Part shown: positions 25,455-33,500 of the stretch, piece by piece | How the letters are laid out: each line of letters begins with the position of its first letter | How positions within the stretch are numbered: position 1 is the stretch's first letter | IMG/VR virus record: IMGVR_UViG_3300006735_000075 | Coordinates: 1-39,558 of that record | Source: a virus | Length of the DNA stretch: 39,558 bases | Direction: 5' to 3' (one strand) | Translations under genes and position numbers: made by a program | The notes under the pieces: model-generated | The model's input: only the letters and a program-made list of their open reading frames with translations | Database searches by the model: none | Told to the model about the DNA's origin: nothing

Positions 25455-25742
25455 TTAATTATTAAAACCAAAGTAGTATTCGTTACTAGAACTATAAAAT
25501 AATCCACCTTCTACTGGTGTTGGAGTTACTGATTGAGAATTAAACTGTAAAATACCTTGAGTATTTACTTTTAACTTTTCTTCTCCACCTACTTTTATGT
25601 TAAAAATTTCTTCTACCCCGTCTAAATCTATAAACACCGATCCTGTAGTAGCAAAAGAGCCTGAAATATTAAGAGAACCTGTTAAATATTCTCCTAATTC
25701 AGGTAATTCGTTTTTTATTTGTTCCCAAAACAGTTGCGCCAT
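25455..25742 (-). CDS. Small structural protein (95 aa), probable fibre or neck attachment
   Basis: MAQLFWEQIKNELPELGEYL begins a short helix; then a beta segment (GSLNISGSFATTGSVFIDLD), FNIKVGGEEKLKVNTQGILQFN and an aromatic end YYFGFNN. The SLNISGSF style is like the fibre modules of the downstream genes, so this may be the base of a fibre. The start overlaps the stop of the gp15-like gene by one base (TAATG). Unknown family. Confidence 0.65.
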   Translation of the reverse strand: MAQLFWEQIKNELPELGEYLTGSLNISGSFATTGSVFIDLDGVEEIFNIKVGGEEKLKVNTQGILQFNSQSVTPTPVEGGLFYSSSNEYYFGFNN

Positions 25743-27001
25743 TATACTACTAATTTTCCTGTTACCACTATTTCCATTTCATCAGTTATAGCAAATCCTA
25801 ACGATGGTGCAAAGTCTACTTTAAGAAGTGTACCGTCTTCTTCTATAGAAGTAATATTAGATTTAGCCACAGCAGATCCATTTATAAAAACTTGAAAATC
25901 ATCAATAGTTGGTGTAGGAAAATTAGCAGGAGGTACTGCTATAGAAACATCTGGAAAAAATATAGAGTTATCACTATCATTTATCACAGTTGCGTAACCA
26001 TTGCTACTTATAGCTTTATTTATAGCTAAATAAGTACGTTCAGATTGAGTCATTCCACTTTGATTAATAGTAGTTTCTACTCTTCCTGCAAATGAATCAT
26101 AAAATCTACCAGATGGTGCTTGACTAGCAGGTGATGATGATGCAACATTAAGTATTTCTTCAGTACCTGCTACTTCTAAACCAAATTTTACTGATGATTT
26201 TGAATAAAACTTATTCATATTAGCTATAGACGTATTTATACTATCGGGAACTATGTGTCCCATCATTTTTATCTCAAACGATGTCTTAACTGTACGGTCT
26301 TGCCCTTGAGTCATCTCAGTTGAAGTAGTATAATTATCTATCATAGCTCTAAAATTGAACTTTTCAGGGTCTCCCCAATAAGCATCTGATGCAAAATTGA
26401 TAGACTCTACTATTTTATTCATCTGCTCTACATACTCTGTAAAAACTACGCAAGAGTAGGTAATATTAACGTAATCTGGTATAATTACACCGTATAATTC
26501 TTGAACTGGGTCTCTATTTGATAGAGCAGCAAATTTATCGTATACATTTTTCTTAGAATACTTTTTTTGAAAGATAGAAAAGTTATTTGGATTGTTAGCA
26601 TCTAACTTATTACCTAAACTTCTATTTTTTTCAACTGAATCTCTTTTGAACATTATTAACGGTGTTTGTATTTTACCGTTTTTATCTCTATAGAAGCCGT
26701 CTTTTTGAACTGCTTTCCATCTTTCAGGGGATCCGTATAGAATAGGTACATTAACCCTTTTTCCATTCCTAGTAACCGAAGGTTTAATTACATTATTAAA
26801 ATAATAAATTATAGTTTCATCAATATCTCTTAATCCAATGTGGAATTGTTTAACATCGTCACCTTTTACTGATCTATTATACCCTCTATTCTTTTTTAAA
26901 ACGTCAGGAGTAGGTTGTTTTTGAGAATTATTATAAGTCTTGATAGAGTCTTGCGATAATTGAGACTGTCTTTTAGGTACTATTCTAGTTCTTTTAGCCA
27001 T
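25742..27001 (-). CDS. 15: Tail terminator / sheath stabiliser, T4 gp15-like
   Basis: A 419-aa protein, MAKRTRIVPKRQSQLSQDSI. The core (residues about 45-255) has FHIGLRDIDETIIYYFNNVI, VPILYGSPERWKAVQKDGFYRD and later TSFEIKMMGHIVPDSI, which I associate with the gp15 family of T4-like phages. T4 gp15 is 272 aa; the extra C-terminal 90 residues (PTIDDFQVFINGSAVAKSNI and on) look like an added Ig-like beta domain. The family caps the tail and joins it to the head. Close packing with the gp14-like gene three bases upstream supports this. Family match is from memory, so moderate confidence. Confidence 0.6.
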   Translation of the reverse strand: MAKRTRIVPKRQSQLSQDSIKTYNNSQKQPTPDVLKKNRGYNRSVKGDDVKQFHIGLRDIDETIIYYFNNVIKPSVTRNGKRVNVPILYGSPERWKAVQKDGFYRDKNGKIQTPLIMFKRDSVEKNRSLGNKLDANNPNNFSIFQKKYSKKNVYDKFAALSNRDPVQELYGVIIPDYVNITYSCVVFTEYVEQMNKIVESINFASDAYWGDPEKFNFRAMIDNYTTSTEMTQGQDRTVKTSFEIKMMGHIVPDSINTSIANMNKFYSKSSVKFGLEVAGTEEILNVASSSPASQAPSGRFYDSFAGRVETTINQSGMTQSERTYLAINKAISSNGYATVINDSDNSIFFPDVSIAVPPANFPTPTIDDFQVFINGSAVAKSNITSIEEDGTLLKVDFAPSLGFAITDEMEIVVTGKLVV

Positions 27002-27004
27002 AAT

Positions 27005-27490
27005 TTATCTTACTCTTTGGATTCCTACTTTTTCTGCTCTTGTCAAGTGACAGTCTACTATTATAGATTCAGAAGAACCAAATTTACTACCATAATCGGT
27101 TAAATTATAGCTACTATCCCTACCTATGAATAATTGGTTCTCTCTTACTGTATCTACTTCGTAATAGTCTTCATGCCAAAATACTATATCACCTACTTCA
27201 GGTACTACATTTGCATCTACTAAATCTTTTCTTATGAAAGCAAATGAGGCTTCTCTATTTAAATCTGGACCAAATTCATCTACATCTATTACTTGATCTC
27301 CTCTAGTAATAAGACAATTAAATTTAACTGGGTCTAAATAAACTTTATCTGTAGCTTCTCCGTAAATATTAGATTGAGTATCGCTTAAAGATAGTTTGTA
27401 GTAGCCTATTTCTTGTTCTACTATATCTTTTAAAAGTTCTCTACCAATCCTAGTGAGAACATTGAAATCTTTTTGACTACCAAATAACAT
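27005..27490 (-). CDS. 14: Neck protein, T4 gp14-like
   Basis: A 161-aa protein, MLFGSQKDFNVLTRIGRELL. Characteristic stretches are DIVEQEIGYYKLSL, FNCLITRGDQVIDVDEFGPD and VVPEVGDIVFWHEDYYEVDT, which look like the gp14-type neck (stopper) proteins of T4-like phages. T4 gp14 is longer (256 aa). It would seal the DNA-filled head at the connector. It lies between a 101-aa gene and the gp15-like gene, with three-base gaps on both sides, in an uninterrupted operon with the connector gene. Confidence 0.6.
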   Translation of the reverse strand: MLFGSQKDFNVLTRIGRELLKDIVEQEIGYYKLSLSDTQSNIYGEATDKVYLDPVKFNCLITRGDQVIDVDEFGPDLNREASFAFIRKDLVDANVVPEVGDIVFWHEDYYEVDTVRENQLFIGRDSSYNLTDYGSKFGSSESIIVDCHLTRAEKVGIQRVR

Positions 27491-27493
27491 ATG

Positions 27494-27799
27494 TTACTTT
27501 TTCTTTTCAATTGTTTTTTCTGCAACTTCTATTTTTTTAACTTCGGGTATTCTTTGTATAGAAGTTTGTTTAAATGAAGCGAAAGCTTCACTAGCTGTTT
27601 TAGTAGTTAGTATTTTAACTTTTAATACAGCAGTATTATTATTTGAATCATGTGATACCTGGCCGATAGTTAGTACACCGGGTATAGCTCTAAGCATTTC
27701 TCCAATATCCTGTACTGTAACATCTTCGGAATGCCCTACTCTTACCATAGCTTGGTAGATAGAAAATTGTATCTCATTTATCAATTTTAATATTTTCAT
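27494..27799 (-). CDS. Small neck-module protein (101 aa), unknown
   Basis: MKILKLINEIQFSIYQAMVR, then a ferredoxin-like alternation (VTVQDIGEMLRAIPGVLTIG, VLKVKILTTKTASEAFASF), and a Lys-rich tail EVAEKTIEKKK. The beta-alpha-beta look recalls ACT/ferredoxin-like folds, but no family is recognised. It overlaps the connector gene by one base (TAATG) and precedes the gp14-like gene, so it may help join neck proteins. Confidence 0.65.
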   Translation of the reverse strand: MKILKLINEIQFSIYQAMVRVGHSEDVTVQDIGEMLRAIPGVLTIGQVSHDSNNNTAVLKVKILTTKTASEAFASFKQTSIQRIPEVKKIEVAEKTIEKKK

Positions 27800-28998
27800 T
27801 ATCCTATGTATATGTGCATTGGTACCCCAGCCATAGCATCGTTTATATATTTTGTTTGTGTTGCTGCAAGTTCTAATTGATTAGTCATTGATGCAGTTTG
27901 CATAGTAGCTTTTAAATCTTCAACTAAGAATACTTTTTCTTCTCTTGCATCTTGTAGAAGATCTGATGCATTCATAGTTACTTCTGAGCCAGGTACGGGC
28001 ACCGTTTGGTACTTTCCTCTTACGTATGCAAGCATTTCTTTAGCAGTTGCTGCTGCATATTTAAAAATCCACTGTCTTCCTATAGCGTTAATTTCAGAAT
28101 AAACTAAATTTTGAGCATTAACATTTGAAATATTAGTAGATACTCCTGAGGTTGATGTTCCTCCTCCAGAACCTTGAACACTACCTTCAGTTGAGGCGGT
28201 AGCATCTATACTTACTCCGTCTCCAGTATCGTAAGTTTTTTCTTCAGTTCTATAGTACTGTACTTTAAGTTTACCTTCATTTTTTGGAACTGGAAATATT
28301 CTTAGTTTATTATTATTTATTTCAAAAGAATAAGACGATCTTCTTATTTGGTCGTTAAATTCAATAGCTTGTACTTTAAGTAAGTCGTAAGAAGCAGGCA
28401 TTAATAGGAAATTAACACCGGGACTAAACGAGCCGAAATCGAATGCATCCATAAGGGACTGTATACCTGTTCCTGTTCCTGCATATGGGTCAAAATATCG
28501 TAATATTGAAGGTGGAGCTTCATAAAAAACTTTTCTTACTTCTATATCTCCGTCATTAATTAAAGCTTCTAGATCATACTCTTGTTGATTTATTTTTAAA
28601 TCTATCAAAGCACTTTTCATATCTACATCACCTCCTACTCCTGCTTCCATTCCATACTGCTTACTAGTCTCTATGACACTTTTTAAACTAGGTTTAAATA
28701 AAGTTGTATTGACTGCAGTACCTGAAGCTGAACCACCGATTTGACTTGAAATAGTTTCTGCTGCTATGGCTTCTATAACTTCTTTACCATAAGCGGTTAC
28801 TGCCTCTTCAAAAGCAGTATAAAAATTTCTTTCACTTAGTTCAACGTCTAGTACAGGAAAGCCTAATTTTTCAGCTATGTATCTAGCTACTTTAGGTGCA
28901 TCTTCTTGAAAAGCTAAATCATCATCGTAAAAACCAAAAGGAGTAGATTCTCCAGCTACGAAGTTAGTACTACCGTCCCAAATTGCAATATCAGCCAT
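27799..28998 (-). CDS. Probable head-tail connector (neck) protein, gp13-like by position
   Basis: A 399-aa protein, MADIAIWDGSTNFVAGESTP. The N-terminal part has FYDDDLAFQEDAPKVARYIA, LGFPVLDVELSERNFYTAFE, a helical pattern like phage connector/adaptor proteins that bind the portal. A central beta-rich region (PPSILRYFDPYAGTG, LLMPASYDLLKVQAIEF) and a C-terminal helical end (FKYAAATAKEMLAYVRGKY) follow. Position directly before the gp14-like and gp15-like genes suggests the gp13 role (309 aa in T4). No clear family-specific motif can be read, so gp13 is a suggestion. Confidence 0.5.
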   Translation of the reverse strand: MADIAIWDGSTNFVAGESTPFGFYDDDLAFQEDAPKVARYIAEKLGFPVLDVELSERNFYTAFEEAVTAYGKEVIEAIAAETISSQIGGSASGTAVNTTLFKPSLKSVIETSKQYGMEAGVGGDVDMKSALIDLKINQQEYDLEALINDGDIEVRKVFYEAPPSILRYFDPYAGTGTGIQSLMDAFDFGSFSPGVNFLLMPASYDLLKVQAIEFNDQIRRSSYSFEINNNKLRIFPVPKNEGKLKVQYYRTEEKTYDTGDGVSIDATASTEGSVQGSGGGTSTSGVSTNISNVNAQNLVYSEINAIGRQWIFKYAAATAKEMLAYVRGKYQTVPVPGSEVTMNASDLLQDAREEKVFLVEDLKATMQTASMTNQLELAATQTKYINDAMAGVPMHIYIG

Positions 28999-29009
28999 AT
29001 TATTTTATT

Positions 29010-29432
29010 TTATGTTAATGCTATAAAATAACCTACAGTAGCATCAGGGTCTATTGGAGATGCTTTTATAGATCTTAGATCTCCATATAAAAATCCGTCG
29101 TTAAAAGTTTCACTAACGAACTCTGAGCTAAAGATAAAACTACCGCTACCGGTTACTAAAAAATTAAGCTCTCCAGTAGAACCACTAACTTGTAAGTTGA
29201 TTGAGCTACTTGCAAAATTAGTTACTCTAGCATACTTTATACTACTTGATACAAACTGACCAGCTCCTGGTAGGTTATCTACGTTAATTAATTCTGTTGA
29301 AGAACCTGAAGGTATGTTCATTACTCTAGAGTCTGCATGATTGATACCGGGAATACGTATTTCTACGTTAGTACCTCTTTCAACTCCGTTAAGTTTAACT
29401 CTTTCTCTTATAAAGTAAGTAAAATTGGCCAT
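29010..29432 (-). CDS. Beta-rich virion protein (140 aa), unknown
   Basis: MANFTYFIRERVKLNGVERG, then short beta repeats (MNIPSGSSTELINVDNLPGA, SIKYARVTNFASSSINLQVS) and an end with YGDLRSIKASPIDPD. There is no signal peptide or helix. It reads like a decoration or neck-collar protein. It follows PhoH (27-base gap holding a TATTTATA motif 16 bases before the start) and precedes the connector gene by 11 bases. No family recognised. Confidence 0.65.
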   Translation of the reverse strand: MANFTYFIRERVKLNGVERGTNVEIRIPGINHADSRVMNIPSGSSTELINVDNLPGAGQFVSSSIKYARVTNFASSSINLQVSGSTGELNFLVTGSGSFIFSSEFVSETFNDGFLYGDLRSIKASPIDPDATVGYFIALT

Positions 29433-29448
29433 GTTGATATAGTTTATT

Positions 29449-29456
29449 TATAAATA
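29449..29456 (-). promoter_or_regulatory. Putative late promoter (TATTTATA) for neck operon
   Basis: TATTTATAAATAAAC on the coding strand, 16 bases before ATG 29432. The seven genes from 29432 to 25455 follow with gaps of 11 bases or less, so one promoter could serve all. Confidence 0.5.
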
Positions 29457-29460
29457 GCAA

Positions 29461-30147
29461 TTAATCCCTGAAGGTTTTATATACCTCTAATATAGGGGCA
29501 ACTATATGATGTCTATGATTATATTCTAAAGAAGCTGTTTTAAATCCAGGTACGTTTTCTTCTAACCTAGCTAAAAACGAAAATCCAGTATCTCTTTTAT
29601 TTTTGAGATCAATTTGAGCTAAATCTCCGCATATTACCATTTTAGATCCTTGACCTAATCTACCTATAACTGTTTCCATTTGACTATGAGTTACGTTTTG
29701 AGCTTCGTCTACTATTACAAATGAATTAACAAATGTTCTTCCTCTCATAAAAGCAAAAGGTACAATTTCTATACTTCCTGCTTCCATTTCTTTCCTTACT
29801 TTAGCTTCGTTGTAAAGCATGAATAAGTTATGATAAATTGGTGCTAACCAAGGATCCATTTTTTCTCTTATATCTCCTGGTAAAAATCCTATTTCTTCTT
29901 TAGCTACTGTTGGTCTTGTTATGATAACTTTTTCTATCTGTTTAGTAAATAGCATATCTAGAGCAACTTGTGTTGCAACCAATGTTTTTCCAGATCCAGC
30001 CATACCTTTAAGCATAGTAATTGGGTTTTCTAGTATAAGTGCTTTTGCTCTTTTTTGTTCTTCGTTAAGTTGTACGTTAAATTTAATTGGTCTTTTCGGT
30101 CTTCTTTTTTGAACGAACACGTCGTCGTTGTGGTGGTTTGAAGGCAT
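29461..30147 (-). CDS. phoH: PhoH-like P-loop ATPase
   Basis: A 228-aa protein with Walker A ITMLKGMAGSGKTLVATQ (G48-T55), Walker B SFVIVDEAQN (D147-Q150), and the conserved TRPTVAKEEIGFLPGD and GDLAQIDL motifs of the PhoH family. PhoH-like proteins are frequent auxiliary genes of marine myoviruses; the cellular role is unsettled (a phosphate-starvation ATPase in bacteria, with proposed RNA or nucleotide functions). A basic N-terminal tail (residues 10-25, KRRPKRP) is present. It sits alone between capsid and neck genes, with a strong terminator before it and its own TATTTATA 25 bases upstream. Confidence 0.92.
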   Translation of the reverse strand: MPSNHHNDDVFVQKRRPKRPIKFNVQLNEEQKRAKALILENPITMLKGMAGSGKTLVATQVALDMLFTKQIEKVIITRPTVAKEEIGFLPGDIREKMDPWLAPIYHNLFMLYNEAKVRKEMEAGSIEIVPFAFMRGRTFVNSFVIVDEAQNVTHSQMETVIGRLGQGSKMVICGDLAQIDLKNKRDTGFSFLARLEENVPGFKTASLEYNHRHHIVAPILEVYKTFRD

Positions 30148-30172
30148 ATATAATAACGTTTTAGTTTCTTTA

Positions 30173-30180
30173 TATAAATA
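30173..30180 (-). promoter_or_regulatory. Putative late promoter (TATTTATA) for phoH
   Basis: TATTTATATAAAG on the coding strand, 25 bases before ATG 30147 and after the gp23 terminator. Confidence 0.5.
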
Positions 30181-30208
30181 TCGGAAAAATAAAGTATATA
30201 ACCAAAAA

Positions 30209-30232
30209 AAAAGAGGCCCGAAGGCCCCTCTT
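30209..30232 (-). terminator. Strong UUCG-loop terminator after gp23
   Basis: On the minus strand AAGAGGGGCC, loop TTCG, GGCCTCTT, then a run of T (TTTTTTTGG). The stem is about 10 bp with two G-T pairs, closed by C-G around a UUCG tetraloop. This is the clearest terminator in the window. Confidence 0.85.
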
Positions 30233-30256
30233 AATTTATAGAAAATCTATGTTAGA

Positions 30257-31957
30257 TTATACTGTAGCTACATCGCTAACAAAAATCTTACCGTAGAATT
30301 CTGGTCTGATCATCTTCTTAGCATAACGAGTCATGATACCTTTTCTTGGTGTAAAGGTATTTGGATCGTATACTAGAGGAGTCATCATTAATGGAACGTA
30401 TGGGCAATAAGCAGCTCCTGTTTCTAAGAACTGAGAACCTCTATATCCCATAAGGATTACGTTTTCAGTCATATAAGGATTCTTATATACTTTATATCTT
30501 CCGTTAAATTGACCTATTTTCTGTACTCCAAAAGCGTAGTCCATTTTGTCTCCTGGATCTCCTGCTGCATATCCTGGAATAGATTCTAGGATAGTAGAAA
30601 CTGTTGGAGATACAACTAAGAAGTTAGCACCACCTCTAAGAGTTTTTTGGTGAATTTTGTTAGATACTTTTTGGATTTTAGTTCCTAAAGTTTGGAACCA
30701 CTGTCCTTGAGTATTATAGTATCCACCATCAGCTACTCCAATAGATGCCCACGCACCACCTGTAGTAGTACCTGTCCATACTTTATTAGATTTAGCAGAC
30801 CATCTTTCAGTAGTTACTGCTCCTCCAATTAACATATCTAAGATTTCAAGATCGATCTCCATAGAAATGTACTCACTCAATAATGATGTTAATTCTGCCT
30901 CAGCGTCTACACTGTGGTAAGCATTAAGATCTTGAGCAAATTCTGGAGTCCATTGTGCTTTTAACTTTCTAGTCTTAGCAACAATTGCTTCAGAAGCAAG
31001 TTCTACGTTGATTTCTGGAATTTGAATTGATCCTGCTGGAACATCTTCAAAGTCTCCTCTTGTGTTATCTTTAGGTTGTTTAACGAAAGTAATAAGTGGA
31101 TGTGTTCCATTATCTACAGATCCAGCTCCTGCTGCTGCAGTTTCTAAAGCAACGAATGTTACTGTATCAGTAGCAGCGTTGTATTTAGTATACTCTGGGT
31201 AGATTCTAGTAATATCAGCACCGTTGTCATCTACTAAGTTCCATGCTCTTACTGCTTCAAAGTCACCGTCTGTAAAGTCAGCTCCTAAGAAGTTAATTCT
31301 AATTAATCTAGCTTCAGTTCCTGCTGCAATAATAGAAGCAGAGAAATCTGCGTCATAATCGTAAACATGCTCATCTGTTAAAGCAAATGAAGCAGTAGTA
31401 AATTTACCAGTTGCTAAAGTAGCGTCTAGATCATTTGCTCCACTAAATAATAGTGATGAAGAATTAATAGAATATCCGTAAGAACCTACTCCGTAAAGAC
31501 CACCGCTAACATCTTCATCTACTCCCATCTTAGCAGATCCTGAGGATAAGTTACCGTACATATTTGGATTGCCTGCAGCTTCTCCAAATCCATCTTTTAC
31601 TGTTCCGTATTTAAAGTCTAAGTAGAATACTAGGCCTGAAGGTAAGTTCATTGGCTGTACACTAACGAAGTCTTTTGCAGCGATTTGAGCAAATACTTTA
31701 CGTACTAAAGGTAAAGCTACTCCAGCCCACTGCTCACCCTGTCCTGCAGAAAAAGATCCTCCAGTACCAGTGCTAGACTGTTCAGCTACGATTTGCTTGG
31801 CTTGGTTTTCCAAGATCATAGCCATGTTGTTTTTTTCAGTTTCATTAGAATATCCTTCTAATAATCCTGATTGAGCCCACTTTTCAGCTAAACGTGCATT
31901 GTCTTCTTGCAGTCGCTTAAAATTGTTAGACCCTTCCAATAATTGGTTAATTTCCAT
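30257..31957 (-). CDS. 23: Major capsid protein, T4 gp23-like
   Basis: A 566-aa protein (T4 gp23, 521 aa), beginning MEINQLLEGSNNFKRLQEDN. The N-terminal about 65 residues are helical, with several (L/I)xE sites (LLEG, ILEN) that the gp21 protease could cleave, as happens to gp23 in T4. The mature part begins near GTGGSFSAGQGEQWAGVALP, with LVRKVFAQIAAKDFVSVQPM, PSGLVFYLDFKYG and a C-terminal VPLMMTPLVYDPNTFTPRKG. These match the HK97-fold capsid proteins of T4-like phages. It lies directly after gp21 and gp22, the T4 order, and ends before the strongest terminator seen. The exact cleavage site is unknown. Confidence 0.92.
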   Translation of the reverse strand: MEINQLLEGSNNFKRLQEDNARLAEKWAQSGLLEGYSNETEKNNMAMILENQAKQIVAEQSSTGTGGSFSAGQGEQWAGVALPLVRKVFAQIAAKDFVSVQPMNLPSGLVFYLDFKYGTVKDGFGEAAGNPNMYGNLSSGSAKMGVDEDVSGGLYGVGSYGYSINSSSLLFSGANDLDATLATGKFTTASFALTDEHVYDYDADFSASIIAAGTEARLIRINFLGADFTDGDFEAVRAWNLVDDNGADITRIYPEYTKYNAATDTVTFVALETAAAGAGSVDNGTHPLITFVKQPKDNTRGDFEDVPAGSIQIPEINVELASEAIVAKTRKLKAQWTPEFAQDLNAYHSVDAEAELTSLLSEYISMEIDLEILDMLIGGAVTTERWSAKSNKVWTGTTTGGAWASIGVADGGYYNTQGQWFQTLGTKIQKVSNKIHQKTLRGGANFLVVSPTVSTILESIPGYAAGDPGDKMDYAFGVQKIGQFNGRYKVYKNPYMTENVILMGYRGSQFLETGAAYCPYVPLMMTPLVYDPNTFTPRKGIMTRYAKKMIRPEFYGKIFVSDVATV

Positions 31958-31977
31958 GATTGAATTTAAGTTTTAAT

Positions 31978-33360
31978 TTATTTAATAATTCCAGCTAATT
32001 TTTGCATCCTTAATACAGCTTCACTAGCTTCAGTAATTACTTCTGGTTTAGAAGCAGTTGTTCCTGTAGCTTTAGATGCCATACCTAGTTTTGATTCTCT
32101 AATGGTGCTTTTTGTAGTTTTAGCAACTACATTATCAGCAACAGTTTCGAATACTAATTTTACTTCTTTAACTGTTTCGGCTTTATCGAATGCAGCGATA
32201 ACATTTACTTTTTGCGATTCAGTTAAATTATTTGTTTTGAAGACTTTGTTGACATAAAGTAATTTAGCATTTAGAAGATTAACTTCTTGCATTTTGCCTT
32301 TCAACTCATTGATAGTTTCCATAGCTTCTTCTAGTTCACTAGTTTCTTCTATTTCTACTTCTCTCATTGCATCAGACATTTTACCCATTTCAATGGATTT
32401 TACAAAATCAGCTACTGATTTGCCAGCTTTTTTAGCTTTGTCTTTAAGCATCATCATCACATCATCCATTTTAGCTTCATCCATATCTGTGTCTACTTCA
32501 TTAGCTTCTACTTCAGAGACTTTTTCTCCGTCTTCTTTTGCGCTGTACTGTGCATCTTGTTTAGGGAATTTTCTTTTGATTAAGTCCATGACTGCATCAT
32601 ATCCCATTTTAGCTACACCGGCTGCTACAACACTCATTACAAGTGGAGCACCAACTGCTACAACATCAGCATCGAATTCGTTAATAGATTCGTCTTTGTG
32701 ATCATCAGAATGCATAGCCTCGTCTTTTTTGTCGTGGTCCATAGCTTCATCTTTTTTGTCATGATCCATAGCTTCATCCATATCTTTATCTCCTTTACCT
32801 TCTTCTACTTCTTCTTCCATCTTTTTGTCTTCTTTATCTTCTTCAGATAATTCAGCGATTTCTTTTAGTAGTTCGTCTAAGTCAATTTCTTCTTCGTCTT
32901 CCGCTCCTACCATGTCATCAGCAGGCATTTCTTCTCCAGGCATTTCTTCGCCTTCGGAATCATGTCCCATTTCTTGAGCAATAATATCACGGATAAGATC
33001 TTTAAGGTCGTCCACTTCCATGTCCTTAACCTCAACATCTTCTTCTGCTTCCTCATCAGATTCTTCTGAATCATCGTCAGCATCGTCAGCATCCATTTCT
33101 TCAGCTTCAACTGAAAGATCTTCCTCTATAGCTTCGTCTTTTTTGTCTTTATCCATTCCTTCTTCTACCTCTTCTTCGACTTCGTTTACTACTTCTTCTT
33201 CGACAGATGAATCATCCATTTCTTGAAGTTTAGCAGCTAACATGTCTTTAAGATGAGGAGTTAAAGTCTCTTCTAAAGCTTCTTTAGCATTAGCAATAGC
33301 GGCTTCTCTTACAGATTTAGCTTCAGCAATAGCTTGCTTGAATAAATCTTTATTTGCCAT
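31978..33360 (-). CDS. 22: Prohead scaffold protein, T4 gp22-like
   Basis: A 460-aa protein, MANKDLFKQAIAEAKSVREA. A helical N-terminal 50 residues precede a very acidic middle (runs of Asp/Glu, residues about 50-195) with a tandem repeat DEAMDHDKK, then a hydrophobic stretch (APLVMSVVAAGVAKMGYDA) and a Glu/Lys-rich helical end (LRMQKLAGIIK). Acidity and position between the protease and capsid genes fit the internal scaffold that gp21 degrades to make room for DNA. It is much longer than T4 gp22 (269 aa), mostly through the acidic middle. Leader of 95 bases between TATTTATA and start. Confidence 0.8.
   Translation of the reverse strand: MANKDLFKQAIAEAKSVREAAIANAKEALEETLTPHLKDMLAAKLQEMDDSSVEEEVVNEVEEEVEEGMDKDKKDEAIEEDLSVEAEEMDADDADDDSEESDEEAEEDVEVKDMEVDDLKDLIRDIIAQEMGHDSEGEEMPGEEMPADDMVGAEDEEEIDLDELLKEIAELSEEDKEDKKMEEEVEEGKGDKDMDEAMDHDKKDEAMDHDKKDEAMHSDDHKDESINEFDADVVAVGAPLVMSVVAAGVAKMGYDAVMDLIKRKFPKQDAQYSAKEDGEKVSEVEANEVDTDMDEAKMDDVMMMLKDKAKKAGKSVADFVKSIEMGKMSDAMREVEIEETSELEEAMETINELKGKMQEVNLLNAKLLYVNKVFKTNNLTESQKVNVIAAFDKAETVKEVKLVFETVADNVVAKTTKSTIRESKLGMASKATGTTASKPEVITEASEAVLRMQKLAGIIK
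32713..32778 (-). repeat. Tandem repeat DEAMDHDKK in scaffold gene
   Basis: The 27-base unit encoding KKDEAMDHD occurs twice in a row and partly a third time (DEAMHSDDHKDE). Number of copies may vary between relatives. Confidence 0.75.
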
Positions 33361-33427
33361 TTTTAATAAAAAATTTGTGTGTTCGTACGATTATTGAAAC
33401 CGTAATGTGAAGTTTATAATGTTTTTA

Positions 33428-33448
33428 ATACAGTATAAAGGACTGTAT
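33428..33448 (-). other. Inverted repeat in leader of scaffold gene
   Basis: ATACAGT, seven-base loop, ACTGTAT gives a 7-bp stem in the 140-base gap between genes 21 and 22. No U-run follows it on the minus strand, so it is not a good terminator; an operator or an RNA processing site is possible. Confidence 0.35.
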
Positions 33449-33455
33449 ATTTGTA

Positions 33456-33463
33456 TATAAATA
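33456..33463 (-). promoter_or_regulatory. Putative late promoter (TATTTATA) for scaffold/capsid genes
   Basis: TATTTATATAC on the coding strand, 95 bases before ATG 33360 and 37 bases after the gp21 stop. Confidence 0.45.
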
Positions 33464-33500
33464 TATACAACTTACAAAAACAAAATAAATTTATAAAGAT

